DNA of 64,000 nucleotides. Source: Pseudofrankia sp. DC12. Lineage in GTDB: Bacteria > Actinomycetota > Actinomycetes > Frankiales > Frankiaceae. A program made the position numbers and the translations under genes. This document shows positions 18,395 to 26,647 of the stretch, one piece after another. Each line of letters starts with the position of its first letter. Within the stretch, counting starts at the first letter, position 1. Below the pieces are notes generated by a model. It saw only the letters and a program-made list of their open reading frames with translations. It was not told the origin of the DNA and did not search any database. The stretch spans positions 2,380,640-2,444,639 of the forward strand of contig NZ_KQ031391.1 of assembly GCF_000966285.1 (NCBI RefSeq), given 5' to 3'.

Positions 18395-19195
18395 GTGGCA
18401 GACAACGGGATCGTTTCCGCGCAGCACACCGAGGCGCCGACCGACGGCGTGCCGGCACCCAGCGTGCCAGCAGACGACCTGCCAGCGCGGGCCGTGCCGG
18501 CGGACGACGCGGCGCCGGCCCAGGGACGCCGCTCCCGGCTGCTCTGGGCCCCGCTCGTCCTGGTGCTGTCGGCAGCCCTCGTCGCAGCCGGGTTCGGGCT
18601 GCGCGGGCTGACGAACGGCGCGCCGGGCAACGGCTCGGTGGACGCCGGCTTCCTGCGCGACATGTCCGAGCACCACGGCCAGGCCGTGCAGATGGGGATG
18701 CTGGAGTTCAGCCACGGCGCGGACCCGCCGTCGGTCGCGATGGGCCAGGACATCGCGCTCACCCAGCAACGCGAGGTCGGCGTCATGGGCTCGTGGCTGG
18801 CCGACTGGGGCCTCACACAGTCGACCGTGGGCGCACCGATGACCTGGATGGGTGGCACCGGCCCGGCCAGCGAGGACATGGCCCACATGCCCGGGATGGC
18901 GGGTGGGGGCTCGCTGGGCACTCCGGTCGGGACGGATGGGGTGCGGATGCCGGGGATGGCCGGTGACTCGGAGCTGGCGGCGCTGGCGGCCTCCCGCGGC
19001 AGGGACTCCGACGTGCGGTTCCTCACGCTCATGATCCACCACCATCGCGGCGGGGTCCTGATGGCGCAGTACGCGGCCCAGCACGCCGGCCAGGACAAGG
19101 TGCGCGCGCTGGCGAGGGCGATGGTCGTCGTCCAGTCCGCCGAGATCCAGCAGATGGAGTTCGACCTCCAGCGGCTCGGCGCGCCGCAGGCGTAG
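18395..19195 (+). CDS. DUF305 family membrane-anchored protein
   Basis: 266 residues from the GTG at 18395; the open frame upstream overlaps the FHA gene and is not meaningful. A Pro/Ala-rich cytoplasmic part is followed by one transmembrane segment near 50-70. The outer part matches DUF305: D-M-S-E-H-H-G-Q-A-V-Q-M near 90 and M-I-H-H-H-R-G-G-V-L-M-A near 210, each rich in His and Met. A Met/Gly/His-rich loop (M-A-H-M-P-G-M-A-G, repeated as M-P-G-M-A-G) separates the two helical repeats. Family members are often linked to copper handling; that role is inference here. Confidence 0.82.
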   Translation: MADNGIVSAQHTEAPTDGVPAPSVPADDLPARAVPADDAAPAQGRRSRLLWAPLVLVLSAALVAAGFGLRGLTNGAPGNGSVDAGFLRDMSEHHGQAVQMGMLEFSHGADPPSVAMGQDIALTQQREVGVMGSWLADWGLTQSTVGAPMTWMGGTGPASEDMAHMPGMAGGGSLGTPVGTDGVRMPGMAGDSELAALAASRGRDSDVRFLTLMIHHHRGGVLMAQYAAQHAGQDKVRALARAMVVVQSAEIQQMEFDLQRLGAPQA

Positions 19196-19465
19196 TGCCG
19201 GCCCGGTGCCGGTCAGACCAGCGGCGCGGGGCGCCGAGGCAGATCGGCGCAGACCACTCCGGATGATCATCGGTGATGCATTAGATACGCTTCTGGTCGT
19301 TTCGGCGGGTGGCCTGCCCGGCGCTGTGACGAGGGGCGCCCGCCCCACGCCCTGGCCGGAGCCAGTCCTCCAGCCCGCCGACCGGTCCGCTCAGCACCGC
19401 CGGGCGCCGTGAGCGTCCGCCCGGGATGCCCTGTACCGGTGTCGCCGCTCGCGTGAGGTTCGCAG
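19196..19465. other. intergenic region upstream of sulP
   Basis: 270 bases with an AT-richer island at about 19255-19305, a plausible promoter area. No coding or RNA feature is recognised. Confidence 0.35.
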
Positions 19466-21028
19466 ATGTCCGCACTGCCCGGCTCCGCCCCGGTGCCGTC
19501 GACCCCGGCCCGGCAGCCGCCTCGCGGCGGCTCGCTGGCCACGCTGCCCCTGCTGCGTGGCGCGCTCCCTGCGCTGCGCCGGGCGGTGCCGGGGCCGCGG
19601 GTCGCGGGCGTCGAGCTGGTCGCCGGACTCGTCACCGCGCTGGCCCTGATCCCGGAGACGATCTCGTTCTCGGTGGTCGCGGGGGTGGACCCGGCCGTCG
19701 GGCTGTTCACGTCCTTCATCATCTCGACGGTGATCGCCTTCACCGGCGGCCGGCCGGCGATGATCTCCGCCGCGGCCGGCTCGATGGCGCTCGTCGCGGC
19801 CCCGCTGGTCCGGCAGCACGGCTTCCAGTACCTGCTGGCGACGACGATCAGCGTCGGCGCGCTGATGTTCGTGCTGGGCCTGGTCGGAGTAGCGCGGCTC
19901 ATCCGGTTCGTGCCCCGCAACGTCATGATCGGGTTCGTCAACGCGCTCGCGATTCTGATCTTCACCGCGCAGATGCCACACGTGTTCGGGCACGGCTGGC
20001 GGGTGTACCCGCTCGTCGCCGCCGGGCTGTTCGTGCTGGTCACCCTGCCGCGGCTGACGAAGGCGGTGCCGGCGCCACTGGTCGCCGTGGCCCTGCTCAC
20101 GCTCGCGACGACCACCTTCCACCTCGGGGTGCCTACCGTCGGCGACGAGGGCCAGCTGCCCACCGGCCTGCCGAGGCCCACCCTGCCGCACGTCCCGATG
20201 GACTGGGAGACCGTGCGGATCATCCTGCCGTACGTGCTGGCACTGACCGCCGTCGGCCTGCTCGAGACCCTGCTGACAGCTCAGATCATCGACAAGCTGA
20301 CCGACTCCACCCACAACCCGCACCGGGAGGCCTGGGGCCTGGGCATCGCCAACGTGGTCAGCGGCTTCTTCGGCGGCATGGGCGGCTGCGCGATGATCGG
20401 CCAGGCGATTCTCAACGTGTCGACCGGCGGCCGGCGCCGGCTGTCGACCTTCGCGGCCGGCGGCTTCCTGCTGCTGCTGGTCCTGCCGCTGCGCTCCGTC
20501 GTCGGGCTGATCCCGATGTCGGCCCTGGCCGCCGTCATGGTCATCGTGGCGATGATGACGTTCGACTGGAGCAGCGTGCGGCCGGCGACGCTACGCCGGG
20601 TGCCGATCACCGAGACCCTCGTGATGGTGACGACCGTCGCGGTCGTGGTGCCGACCCACGACCTCGCCTACGGGGTGGTCGTCGGCGTCGCGCTGGAAGC
20701 CCTCCTGTTCACCCGCAAGGTCGCACACCTCGCGAACGTGACAAGCGTGCTGGACCCGGACGGCGGTGAGCGGATCTACGCCGTCCAGGGGCCGCTGTTC
20801 TTCGCGTCCACGAACGACCTGGCGACGGCGTTCGACTACGGCCGCGACCCGGCACGGGTGGTGATAGACCTCTCCGACGCCGACGTGCTCGACTCCGCGG
20901 CGGCCGCCGCGCTCGACGACGTGCTGCACCGTTACGAGGAACGCGGCAGCGTGGCCGAGCTGACCGGGGTCAACCGCGGCAGCGCCGCGATGCTGCGCTC
21001 GCTGCGCCCGAGCGACACCGGCACCTAG
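19466..21028 (+). CDS. SulP family anion transporter with C-terminal STAS domain
   Basis: 520 residues. It is a polytopic SLC26/SulP permease for sulfate, bicarbonate or related anions. Residues about 48-430 hold 11-12 hydrophobic helices. They include the family's first-helix pattern (G-L-V-T-A-L-A-L-I-P-E-T-I-S-F-S), G-G-R-P-A-M-I-S-A-A-A-G-S near 95 and E-T-L-L-T-A-Q near 275. The STAS domain follows at about 430-510 with V-I-D-L-S-D-A-D-V-L-D-S. The helix-1 variant and G-G-M-G-G-C-A-M-I-G-Q resemble the B. subtilis YbaR type. No carbonic anhydrase or sulfur-assimilation gene is adjacent, so the substrate is open. Confidence 0.9.
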   Translation: MSALPGSAPVPSTPARQPPRGGSLATLPLLRGALPALRRAVPGPRVAGVELVAGLVTALALIPETISFSVVAGVDPAVGLFTSFIISTVIAFTGGRPAMISAAAGSMALVAAPLVRQHGFQYLLATTISVGALMFVLGLVGVARLIRFVPRNVMIGFVNALAILIFTAQMPHVFGHGWRVYPLVAAGLFVLVTLPRLTKAVPAPLVAVALLTLATTTFHLGVPTVGDEGQLPTGLPRPTLPHVPMDWETVRIILPYVLALTAVGLLETLLTAQIIDKLTDSTHNPHREAWGLGIANVVSGFFGGMGGCAMIGQAILNVSTGGRRRLSTFAAGGFLLLLVLPLRSVVGLIPMSALAAVMVIVAMMTFDWSSVRPATLRRVPITETLVMVTTVAVVVPTHDLAYGVVVGVALEALLFTRKVAHLANVTSVLDPDGGERIYAVQGPLFFASTNDLATAFDYGRDPARVVIDLSDADVLDSAAAAALDDVLHRYEERGSVAELTGVNRGSAAMLRSLRPSDTGT

Positions 21029-21181
21029 CACCCGGCTCCGGCCCGACGACCCGCCCACCCACCCGGCGCGTCGTCCACCGCCTCGAACTTCACTGTCTGC
21101 GTCTGGCCCGGCCACTCAGAGCACAAAGCTCGGCGGGATCATTCAAAACACAACCATTGGGCCATGAACGGTGGAGGAGCG

Positions 21182-22051
21182 CTACCGGCGCCTGCCGACT
21201 CCGCCGTAGAGCCAGCGGGTCGCCGCGGGCGCGGGGTCGGCGCCGTCCGGACGCCAGGCGTCCACCGTCACGAGACCTGGCTCGATCAAGGTGTACCCGT
21301 TGAAGAATCGGCTGACCTCGGCGTGGGTACGGAAGTATATCGGCGTCGGCGTCGTGCTGTAGACCCTCTCTACTCCCGTCACGGCTGTATCCGAGTGACC
21401 GTCGCCCGTGACATGGGTGAGTGCCAGCAGGCTGCCCGGGGACAGGCTGTCGCGCAGGGTGCCCATGATTGGCTCCCGTTCCTCGGCGGTGAGGAAGTGG
21501 GTCATGGCGATCAGCAGGACACCAACCGGCTGGTTGAAGTCGATCAGGGAGCGTACGGCCCCGCTGTCGATGAGATCGGCCGGCTGGCGCATGTCAGCCT
21601 GCAACACGGTCGTGTTGCCGTTCTCCGCCAGTAGGGCCTGCCCGTGCGCGAGGACGATCGGGTCGTTGTCGACGTACACGATGCGTGAATCTGGAGCGGC
21701 CTTCTGGGCGATCTCGTGGGTGTTGCCCGCCGTGGGGAGGCCGGCGCCGATGTCGATGAACTGCCGGATGCCTTCCGCGACCATATGTCGCACGGCCCGG
21801 CGCAGGAACGCCCGGTTTTCCCTGGCGAGCTGCCTGACCTCCGGCATGGCCTTCTCGACTCCCGCGACCGCCGCCCGGTCGGCGGCGAAGTTGTCCTTGC
21901 CGTCGAGGTAGTAGTCGTACATCCGCGCGACGTGTGGAACGTCGATGCGCAGGTCTGTGAGCGGGGCTTCGCGAGGGATCACGGAGCCGTCCAGGGAGCC
22001 CACCACGGAGACTTCGATGGGTTCGCCTGCTGTCTCGTCCGGCTGGGTCAT
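21182..22051 (-). CDS. SAM-dependent methyltransferase, SAV2177/DUF574 type
   Basis: 289 residues from the ATG at 22051 behind AAGGAG. The family hallmarks are clear: V-A-R-M-Y-D-Y-Y-L-D-G-K-D-N-F, the SAM loop F-I-D-I-G-A-G-L-P-T near 105, and Y-V-D-N-D-P-I-V near 135, followed by a core up to A-M-T-H-F-L. These proteins are abundant in actinobacteria, have many paralogs per genome and mostly unknown substrates. Codon use is less GC-biased than in neighbouring genes. Confidence 0.9.
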   Translation of the reverse strand: MTQPDETAGEPIEVSVVGSLDGSVIPREAPLTDLRIDVPHVARMYDYYLDGKDNFAADRAAVAGVEKAMPEVRQLARENRAFLRRAVRHMVAEGIRQFIDIGAGLPTAGNTHEIAQKAAPDSRIVYVDNDPIVLAHGQALLAENGNTTVLQADMRQPADLIDSGAVRSLIDFNQPVGVLLIAMTHFLTAEEREPIMGTLRDSLSPGSLLALTHVTGDGHSDTAVTGVERVYSTTPTPIYFRTHAEVSRFFNGYTLIEPGLVTVDAWRPDGADPAPAATRWLYGGVGRRR

Positions 22052-22439
22052 GACGCCGCATCTCCTTACCAAGCGGTCTGTTCCGCCTGTCACCCGAAAG
22101 TCCTGCTATCCCCTAGGTTGTACCAGCCAGAGCGGCAGGGAGGATCGGCTGGCCAGCCGCATCGGGCCGTCGCTGTACCTGCCGAGAGACACGTCCAGAC
22201 AGGTCACACGGCGTGTTCTAGTCGGAAATGACGCCGACGAGGCGGTCGCGCCGAGGTTCTCGATCGGGGCTGGCCTGCTGCTGGGGGCCGGGACGCTGCT
22301 CGGGCATGGACCGTCTCGGTCAGCTGCCTTGTCCGGACGTCGATGCGAAGACCTCGATCCGGCCTGCCCGCGAGAAGGCCAGTGTGATCAGAATCGTGCT
22401 CGTAGGCAGGAAAGTCGCCCCACGCAGGAGTAGCTGTGG

Positions 22440-22551
22440 CCCGGCGGGCTGCGGTTGTCGCCGGGCGCTGGGAGCCCAGCAGCCGCGGGAACCGCTTGTG
22501 CGCCCCCTGCCGGGTGATCCCCAGCGCGCGGCCGACATCGCCGGAGCTCCT
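22440..22551 (-). pseudogene. helix-turn-helix gene remnant
   Basis: One minus-strand frame encodes S-S-G-D-V-G-R-A-L-G-I-T-R-Q-G-A-H-K-R-F. This is a typical actinobacterial HTH of the kind that ends short DNA-binding proteins; downstream residues are not conserved-looking. There is no N-terminal domain and no start. The sequence is entered directly from the MFS remnant in another frame, so it is a fragment. Confidence 0.5.
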
Positions 22552-22696
22552 CCACCATGACCATGAACTGGGCCAGGCAGCAGACGACGAGCACCGCCCA
22601 CCCGGGCCCGCGGGCCCGGGTGGGCGGGCCCGGGTGGGCGCGGGCGCCAGGTCCGGGACCGGGTTCCGGCTGCGCCGCCGTGTCGGCCACCGCCAT
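22551..22696 (-). pseudogene. N-terminal fragment of a DHA2-type MFS transporter
   Basis: From a possible ATG at 22696 a Pro/Gly/Arg-rich leader is followed by W-A-V-L-V-V-C-C-L-A-Q-F-M-V-M-V-E. This closely resembles helix 1 of EmrB/QacA-type drug exporters (usually ...L-A-Q-F-M-V-V-L-D). The match stops right after this helix, where the HTH remnant begins in another frame. All other transmembrane helices are missing. Confidence 0.55.
22596..22625. repeat. 30-bp perfect palindrome
   Basis: GCCCACCCGGGCCCG is followed at once by its exact reverse complement, with no spacer. A further half copy (GGGCCCGGGTGGGC) follows at 22626-22639. It lies inside the leader of the MFS fragment. Confidence 0.9.
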
Positions 22697-22970
22697 CCTG
22701 AGCCGCTCCTCGCCACCCGCTCGCCGCCGGCCTGCGTCGCGGCGCCCGGCCCCGCCCCGCGCGCCGACGGCCGGCTGACCTGCGGGAACGCCGGCCGCTG
22801 CCCACCGTACGGGGCAAAGGGAGCACGACGCGCGGGCGCGGCGAGGCGGCCGGCTTTCGCCGGTGCCGAATTCGTCGCCTCAGACTGGTTGCGCCGGCGG
22901 GTTTACGGCCTCTATCATTTTGCTGCGACGTGCCTACACCAAAGGCGCGGCTATCGGTGGGAGGGCTCCA

Positions 22971-23087
22971 GTGAACCCTTGTCAGCACTCCAACGATGAC
23001 GATCTCGTGGTCTCCGTCGAAATTCTCGACGATGTACGGGACCGCTACGACGCCGAGCGGGCGGACCCCGACGGCAGCGACGGCTGA
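22971..23087 (+). CDS. 38-residue acidic peptide upstream of JmjC oxygenase
   Basis: The GTG at 22971 follows GGGAGGG with six-base spacing, and the frame closes with TGA at 23085-23087. The peptide starts M-N-P-C-Q-H-S-N and then has a hydrophobic/acidic core (D-D-D-L-V-V-S-V-E-I-L-D-D-V) and an Asp/Gly-rich end. It has one Cys, one Tyr, several Arg and Asp, and no membrane segment. The oxygenase gene begins 43 bases later on the same strand. I infer a possible peptide substrate or RiPP-like precursor; the V-S-V-E-I-L-D core only loosely recalls leader peptides. The frame is open upstream of the GTG, but without a ribosome site. Confidence 0.55.
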   Translation: MNPCQHSNDDDLVVSVEILDDVRDRYDAERADPDGSDG

Positions 23088-23130
23088 GTTCGCGAGAAAT
23101 AAGCCGTCAGCGGTCAGCCACTAACCAGCG

Positions 23131-24378
23131 TTGACGAATGTGAATCACGGGTCGCACGCGCTGGACCACCTGCTCGTCCGAGAAATCGAGGGCGCGCTTG
23201 GTTGGCCAGACGCGGCTCCGCTAGGCCGGGAGTTCTCGACCGGGCGGTTCGCCGGCCAGTCATTGGCCGAACGAATAGTGACTCCGTCCAGAATATTGGA
23301 TATCGTCACGCGCCGATTTGTGGAGCCGCCCCGGCTGCGCCTTTTCCAGGACAGCCGGGAGCTTCATCCAGCCGAATACCTCCGGGTTCAGGAAAACCGG
23401 CGGCGGCCGTCGGCCCGTGCCCTGGACCCAACCGCCGTGACAGCCCTGCTTGATACGGGTGTGACGCTCGTACTGGACGGGCTGGAGATGTTCGACCCGA
23501 TCGTCGAGGTCGCAACCCGCGCGCTGCGCTGGTGGTCGGGCGAGCTCGTGCAGACGAACGCCTACCTGACGACCAGGTCGGCCGACGGCTTCCCGCTGCA
23601 CTGGGACGATCATGACGTCCTCATCGTGCAGCTGGCGGGTGAGAAGAACTGGGACGTCCGCGGCAGCACCCGGCCGGCGCCGATGTACCGCGACGCCGTG
23701 CCGAACGAGGAGGCCAGCTCCCAGTCGGTCTGGCAGGGGGTGCTGCGGGCCGGCGAAGTCCTGCACATCCCCCGCGGCTACTGGCACCAGGCGACCCGGG
23801 CCGAGCATGAGGACCCGGTCAGCCTGCACCTCACCTTCGGCTTCACCCGGCGCACCGGGGTGGACTGGCTGACCTGGATCGCCGACCAGGCACGTGAGCA
23901 GGAGCTCTTCCGGACGGACCTCACCCGCTCACCCAGCGAGCGGGAAGCCGAACGCGCCCGGCTGCAGGAGGCGGCGATCGAGCTGGTGCGCTCGCTGCCG
24001 CCGGCGGCGTTCCTGACCGCACGAGAGCGCACCCGGCCGCCGGCCCGGCACGCACCGCTGCTGCCGTCGGCGCACGAGCCCGAGGTCGTCGTCTGTGTGA
24101 CCGAGTTCGCCCCGCACGTCGAACGGTCCACGGGCCAGCTGGTGGTCTACGCGGGCGGCCGGAAGATCACCGTTCGGGACCGGGCCGAGGCCGCCATCGA
24201 CCTGCTGCTCAGCGGCTGCCCCGTGGATCTGGCTGCGGCCGAGGCCCAGGTCGGTTTCGACGTCCGTCCGCTGGCTCGCGTCCTGGTCCGCGAAGGCATC
24301 TGCGTCGGGCTGACCCCGGAGCTGGCCGTCGGGTACGCCGGCCTGGTCACCGGCGGGACGCCCTGGAAGCTGGGCTGA
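23131..24378 (+). CDS. JmjC/cupin-type Fe(II)/2-oxoglutarate oxygenase with winged-helix tail
   Basis: 415 residues from TTG 23131, or 412 from GTG 23140; neither has a strong ribosome site, which fits coupling to the upstream peptide gene. The jelly-roll carries H-W-D-D-H at 157-161 and P-R-G-Y-W-H-Q at 214-220, so the iron triad is H157, D159 and H219, with L-A-G-E-K-N-W downstream of the first strand. Residues about 250-415 are helical with a winged-helix-like end, as in ribosomal oxygenases of the YcfD/RoxA class. Such enzymes hydroxylate Arg or His side chains. The first 250 bases are clearly less GC-rich than the rest. The substrate is unknown. Confidence 0.85.
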   Translation: MTNVNHGSHALDHLLVREIEGALGWPDAAPLGREFSTGRFAGQSLAERIVTPSRILDIVTRRFVEPPRLRLFQDSRELHPAEYLRVQENRRRPSARALDPTAVTALLDTGVTLVLDGLEMFDPIVEVATRALRWWSGELVQTNAYLTTRSADGFPLHWDDHDVLIVQLAGEKNWDVRGSTRPAPMYRDAVPNEEASSQSVWQGVLRAGEVLHIPRGYWHQATRAEHEDPVSLHLTFGFTRRTGVDWLTWIADQAREQELFRTDLTRSPSEREAERARLQEAAIELVRSLPPAAFLTARERTRPPARHAPLLPSAHEPEVVVCVTEFAPHVERSTGQLVVYAGGRKITVRDRAEAAIDLLLSGCPVDLAAAEAQVGFDVRPLARVLVREGICVGLTPELAVGYAGLVTGGTPWKLG

Positions 24379-24396
24379 GCCGACCGGCCCGCAGAC

Positions 24397-25251
24397 TCAG
24401 GCCGCCCCGGCCCCCTCCAGCACGCGGACCTCCCAGCCGTAGACGGGACGGCGCAGTGGGGCCGCGCAGGTGTAGTGGATCTGGTCTTCGCCGCGCAGCT
24501 CGCGCGAGACCTCGAGCCGCCAGCTGCCTTCGTGCGCCTCTACCAGCACCTGCGCACCGGTCGGCTCGTCGGCCGCGCGCAGGACCTTGGCCGTGGGCGG
24601 CGTGGTCGGGTCCCGGTGCCCGAACAGCTCCCGGTACCAGATCTCCGCCACGGACTCGGCCTGGCTGGACCCGAGGCGCCCGCGCACGTGCCCGAGCGGG
24701 AGAAGGCCCTGCACGACCAGGTCACGCAGCTGGTCGTCGTCCAGCTCGTCGAGGCGACCGAGCAGGTACCCGCCGGGCAACAGGATCGCGGTCGCGGAGA
24801 AGCGGTCCCCACCGAGATGGCTCACGCCGTACACGGGCGCGTCCGGAGCGAGGCTCTTGACCCGGCGCAGGAAACCGCCCCCGCGCAGGCCGCAGCAGGT
24901 GTCGTGCCGGCCGTGCACACAGACGCCGAGGAACCGCTCGGCGGGCCCGGCCGCCGCCCAGCCGCCCCGCGACGCGCGGTAGATCCGGCGCCGGACCGTG
25001 TCCCAGAAGAAGGCCGGCTCGGTCGTCGGCTGGCCCGGGTACGGCCGGTAGTACTGCGTCCTGGCGCCGGGCAGCTCGGGGAACAGGCCTGGGTCGGCCG
25101 GCGGGATCTGGTGCGGCCAGTGCCCCGCGGCGGGCAGGAAGCAGTACGCCCCGACCTCCGGCACGGAGCCCCGGATGTCCTCGGCGGCGGACCGCGACTG
25201 GGCGCCGCAGCGCGTGGAGCGATGCGGGGCGGCCCCGTTAGGCTGGGTCAT
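24397..25251 (-). CDS. Suc_Fer-like (sucrase/ferredoxin-like) protein
   Basis: 284 residues from the ATG at 25251. It shows the thioredoxin-like ferredoxin pattern of this family: an N-terminal R-C-G-A-Q-S-R with downstream G-S-V-P, then C-V-H-G-R-H-D-T-C-C-G-L-R-G near 130 with the probable 2Fe-2S cysteines, and H-L-G-G-D-R-F near 160. Length is typical of actinobacterial members. Its function is not established. It converges on the JmjC gene with 18 bases between the stops. Confidence 0.82.
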   Translation of the reverse strand: MTQPNGAAPHRSTRCGAQSRSAAEDIRGSVPEVGAYCFLPAAGHWPHQIPPADPGLFPELPGARTQYYRPYPGQPTTEPAFFWDTVRRRIYRASRGGWAAAGPAERFLGVCVHGRHDTCCGLRGGGFLRRVKSLAPDAPVYGVSHLGGDRFSATAILLPGGYLLGRLDELDDDQLRDLVVQGLLPLGHVRGRLGSSQAESVAEIWYRELFGHRDPTTPPTAKVLRAADEPTGAQVLVEAHEGSWRLEVSRELRGEDQIHYTCAAPLRRPVYGWEVRVLEGAGAA

Positions 25252-25730
25252 CGGCCAGCCCGTCCGACCCCAGGCGCGCCCAGGCACCCGATCGAGGCGG
25301 TCGGGGTGCCGGGGCTATCCGTGGACACAGCGCCGAACACATGCAGGCGTCGAGGCTCAGGGACAGCGGCCACTGCGACACCTCCGCACGAAGCAGGCCA
25401 GGGTGGGCACGTCAGGTCAGGCTCATCAGGTTAGGTTCACTTAAAGCTATCGCGGATGGGCCGCAGACGCCGCGTGACGCTGGTCGCCAGGCCGACACCG
25501 CCCGGGAAACCGGCGAAACCAGGCCGGAGCGAAGAGCCCCACCCGGGACCAGCCGCCCGTTTACCGGATGTCCTCGCGCGCCCTGGGGTACCTGGTTCGC
25601 GAGCGCCGCACCACGCGCCGCGGCCCAACCCCTGCTCTCGGGGCCGCCAGGCCCGGCCGCCGGCGCGACCCGGCCGGCGGGCGACTCCGGCTGCCAGGGC
25701 CGGGCACCCCACTCCGGCAGGAGGAGGACC
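25252..25730. other. divergent intergenic region, about 480 bp
   Basis: It separates the Suc_Fer gene from the LppP/LprE-like gene. An AT-richer segment at about 25420-25450 includes GTTAGGTTCACTTAAAGC, a plausible promoter zone. No coding feature is recognised. Confidence 0.35.
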
Positions 25731-26300
25731 ATGGCCAAACCCGTGATTCGAGACCTGGCCCGACGAGGCCGCCGTACCGGAGAGGAGGCCGCTGGAGGTC
25801 GGTCCCGCGGCTGGCAGCTGGTCTGCGGGCTGGCGGTGTGCGGACTCGCCTGGTTCGCCAGTCCCGGCGCCGCGATCGCGGCTGCCAGCCCGCCAGCCTC
25901 CAGCCACACGCCGGCCGCCGGGCTGAACCTCGCCGTCGGGGCGGTCAAGGCGGCCGGCTACACACCCGCCGACACATCCGGCTACGACGCCAGCCGAAGC
26001 CTTAGTGTGATCATCGGCATCCTGACCGGATCGGCCGACGGGCATCCCCAGCAGGCCTTCCTCTTCCACGACGGCCGCTACGTGGGCGTCGACGCCGGCG
26101 TGCCGAGCGCGTCCACGTCCTGGGTGTGGTCGACCAACGACACCGTCGCCCTGCAGTACCAGCTCTACCGGCCCGACGACCCGATGTGCTGCCCGACGGC
26201 GGGCGCCACCACGGTGCGGTTCGTCTGGAACGGCACGACGGTCAAGCCCGTCGATCCCCTCCCGCCCGCCGGCTGGGATGCCCCCACCAGCCGCCGATGA
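25731..26300 (+). CDS. secreted LppP/LprE family protein
   Basis: 189 residues from the ATG at 25731 behind AGGAGGAGG. An R-R-G-R-R-rich start precedes a hydrophobic segment (about 28-50) ending S-P-G-A-A-I-A-A-A-S, a signal-peptidase-I-like site; there is no lipobox Cys despite the family's lipoprotein origin. The mature part has the family pattern: a V-x-A-A-G-Y-T-P helix, an F-H-D-G-R-Y-V-G-V-D strand, Y-R-P-D-D-P-M-C-C-P and V-R-F-V-W-N-G. LppP/LprE proteins are cell-envelope proteins of unclear role. Confidence 0.7.
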   Translation: MAKPVIRDLARRGRRTGEEAAGGRSRGWQLVCGLAVCGLAWFASPGAAIAAASPPASSHTPAAGLNLAVGAVKAAGYTPADTSGYDASRSLSVIIGILTGSADGHPQQAFLFHDGRYVGVDAGVPSASTSWVWSTNDTVALQYQLYRPDDPMCCPTAGATTVRFVWNGTTVKPVDPLPPAGWDAPTSRR

Positions 26301-26406
26301 TCATCGTTGGGACCGCGAGTCGCGTCGCCGGCAGCGCCTACCGAGCCTGAGCGACGGCAGCGCCCGGCTCCGCTCCGACGACATCCCCGCATCCGTCACG
26401 ACCGTT

Positions 26407-26454
26407 CCGAGATCAGTCAGGTGGCGCTACGCCGCGACACCTGACTGATCTCGG
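26407..26454. terminator. 17-bp perfect inverted repeat
   Basis: Arms 26407-26423 (CCGAGATCAGTCAGGTG) and 26438-26454 are exact reverse complements around a 14-base loop. The position, about 100 bases past the LppP/LprE-like stop and 190 before the aminotransferase start, fits a terminator. The long non-GC-only stem could equally be an operator or a mobile palindromic unit. Confidence 0.6.
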
Positions 26455-26647
26455 CTCTGGCGGTGCCCGCGGCCGGGTGAGGATTCGCTGGATCGGCAGG
26501 CACGGTCGCGGCCGGGTCCGCAGAGCGGCCGGGGGCTGAAATCCGCTGGCCTCGGTCTCGGCCGCCTGGTTGGCTGTCGCGCGGAACGTGCCGTCGTGAT
26601 GACGGCGTGGTCAGGGCTCACACTGGCGTCGATGTTGGGGTGGATGG

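Noticed and set aside
22863-22970. An extension of the 38-codon peptide gene to an upstream ATG
   Set aside because: The extra 36 residues have no ribosome site and look like leader sequence; the GTG at 22971 has GGGAGGG at proper distance.
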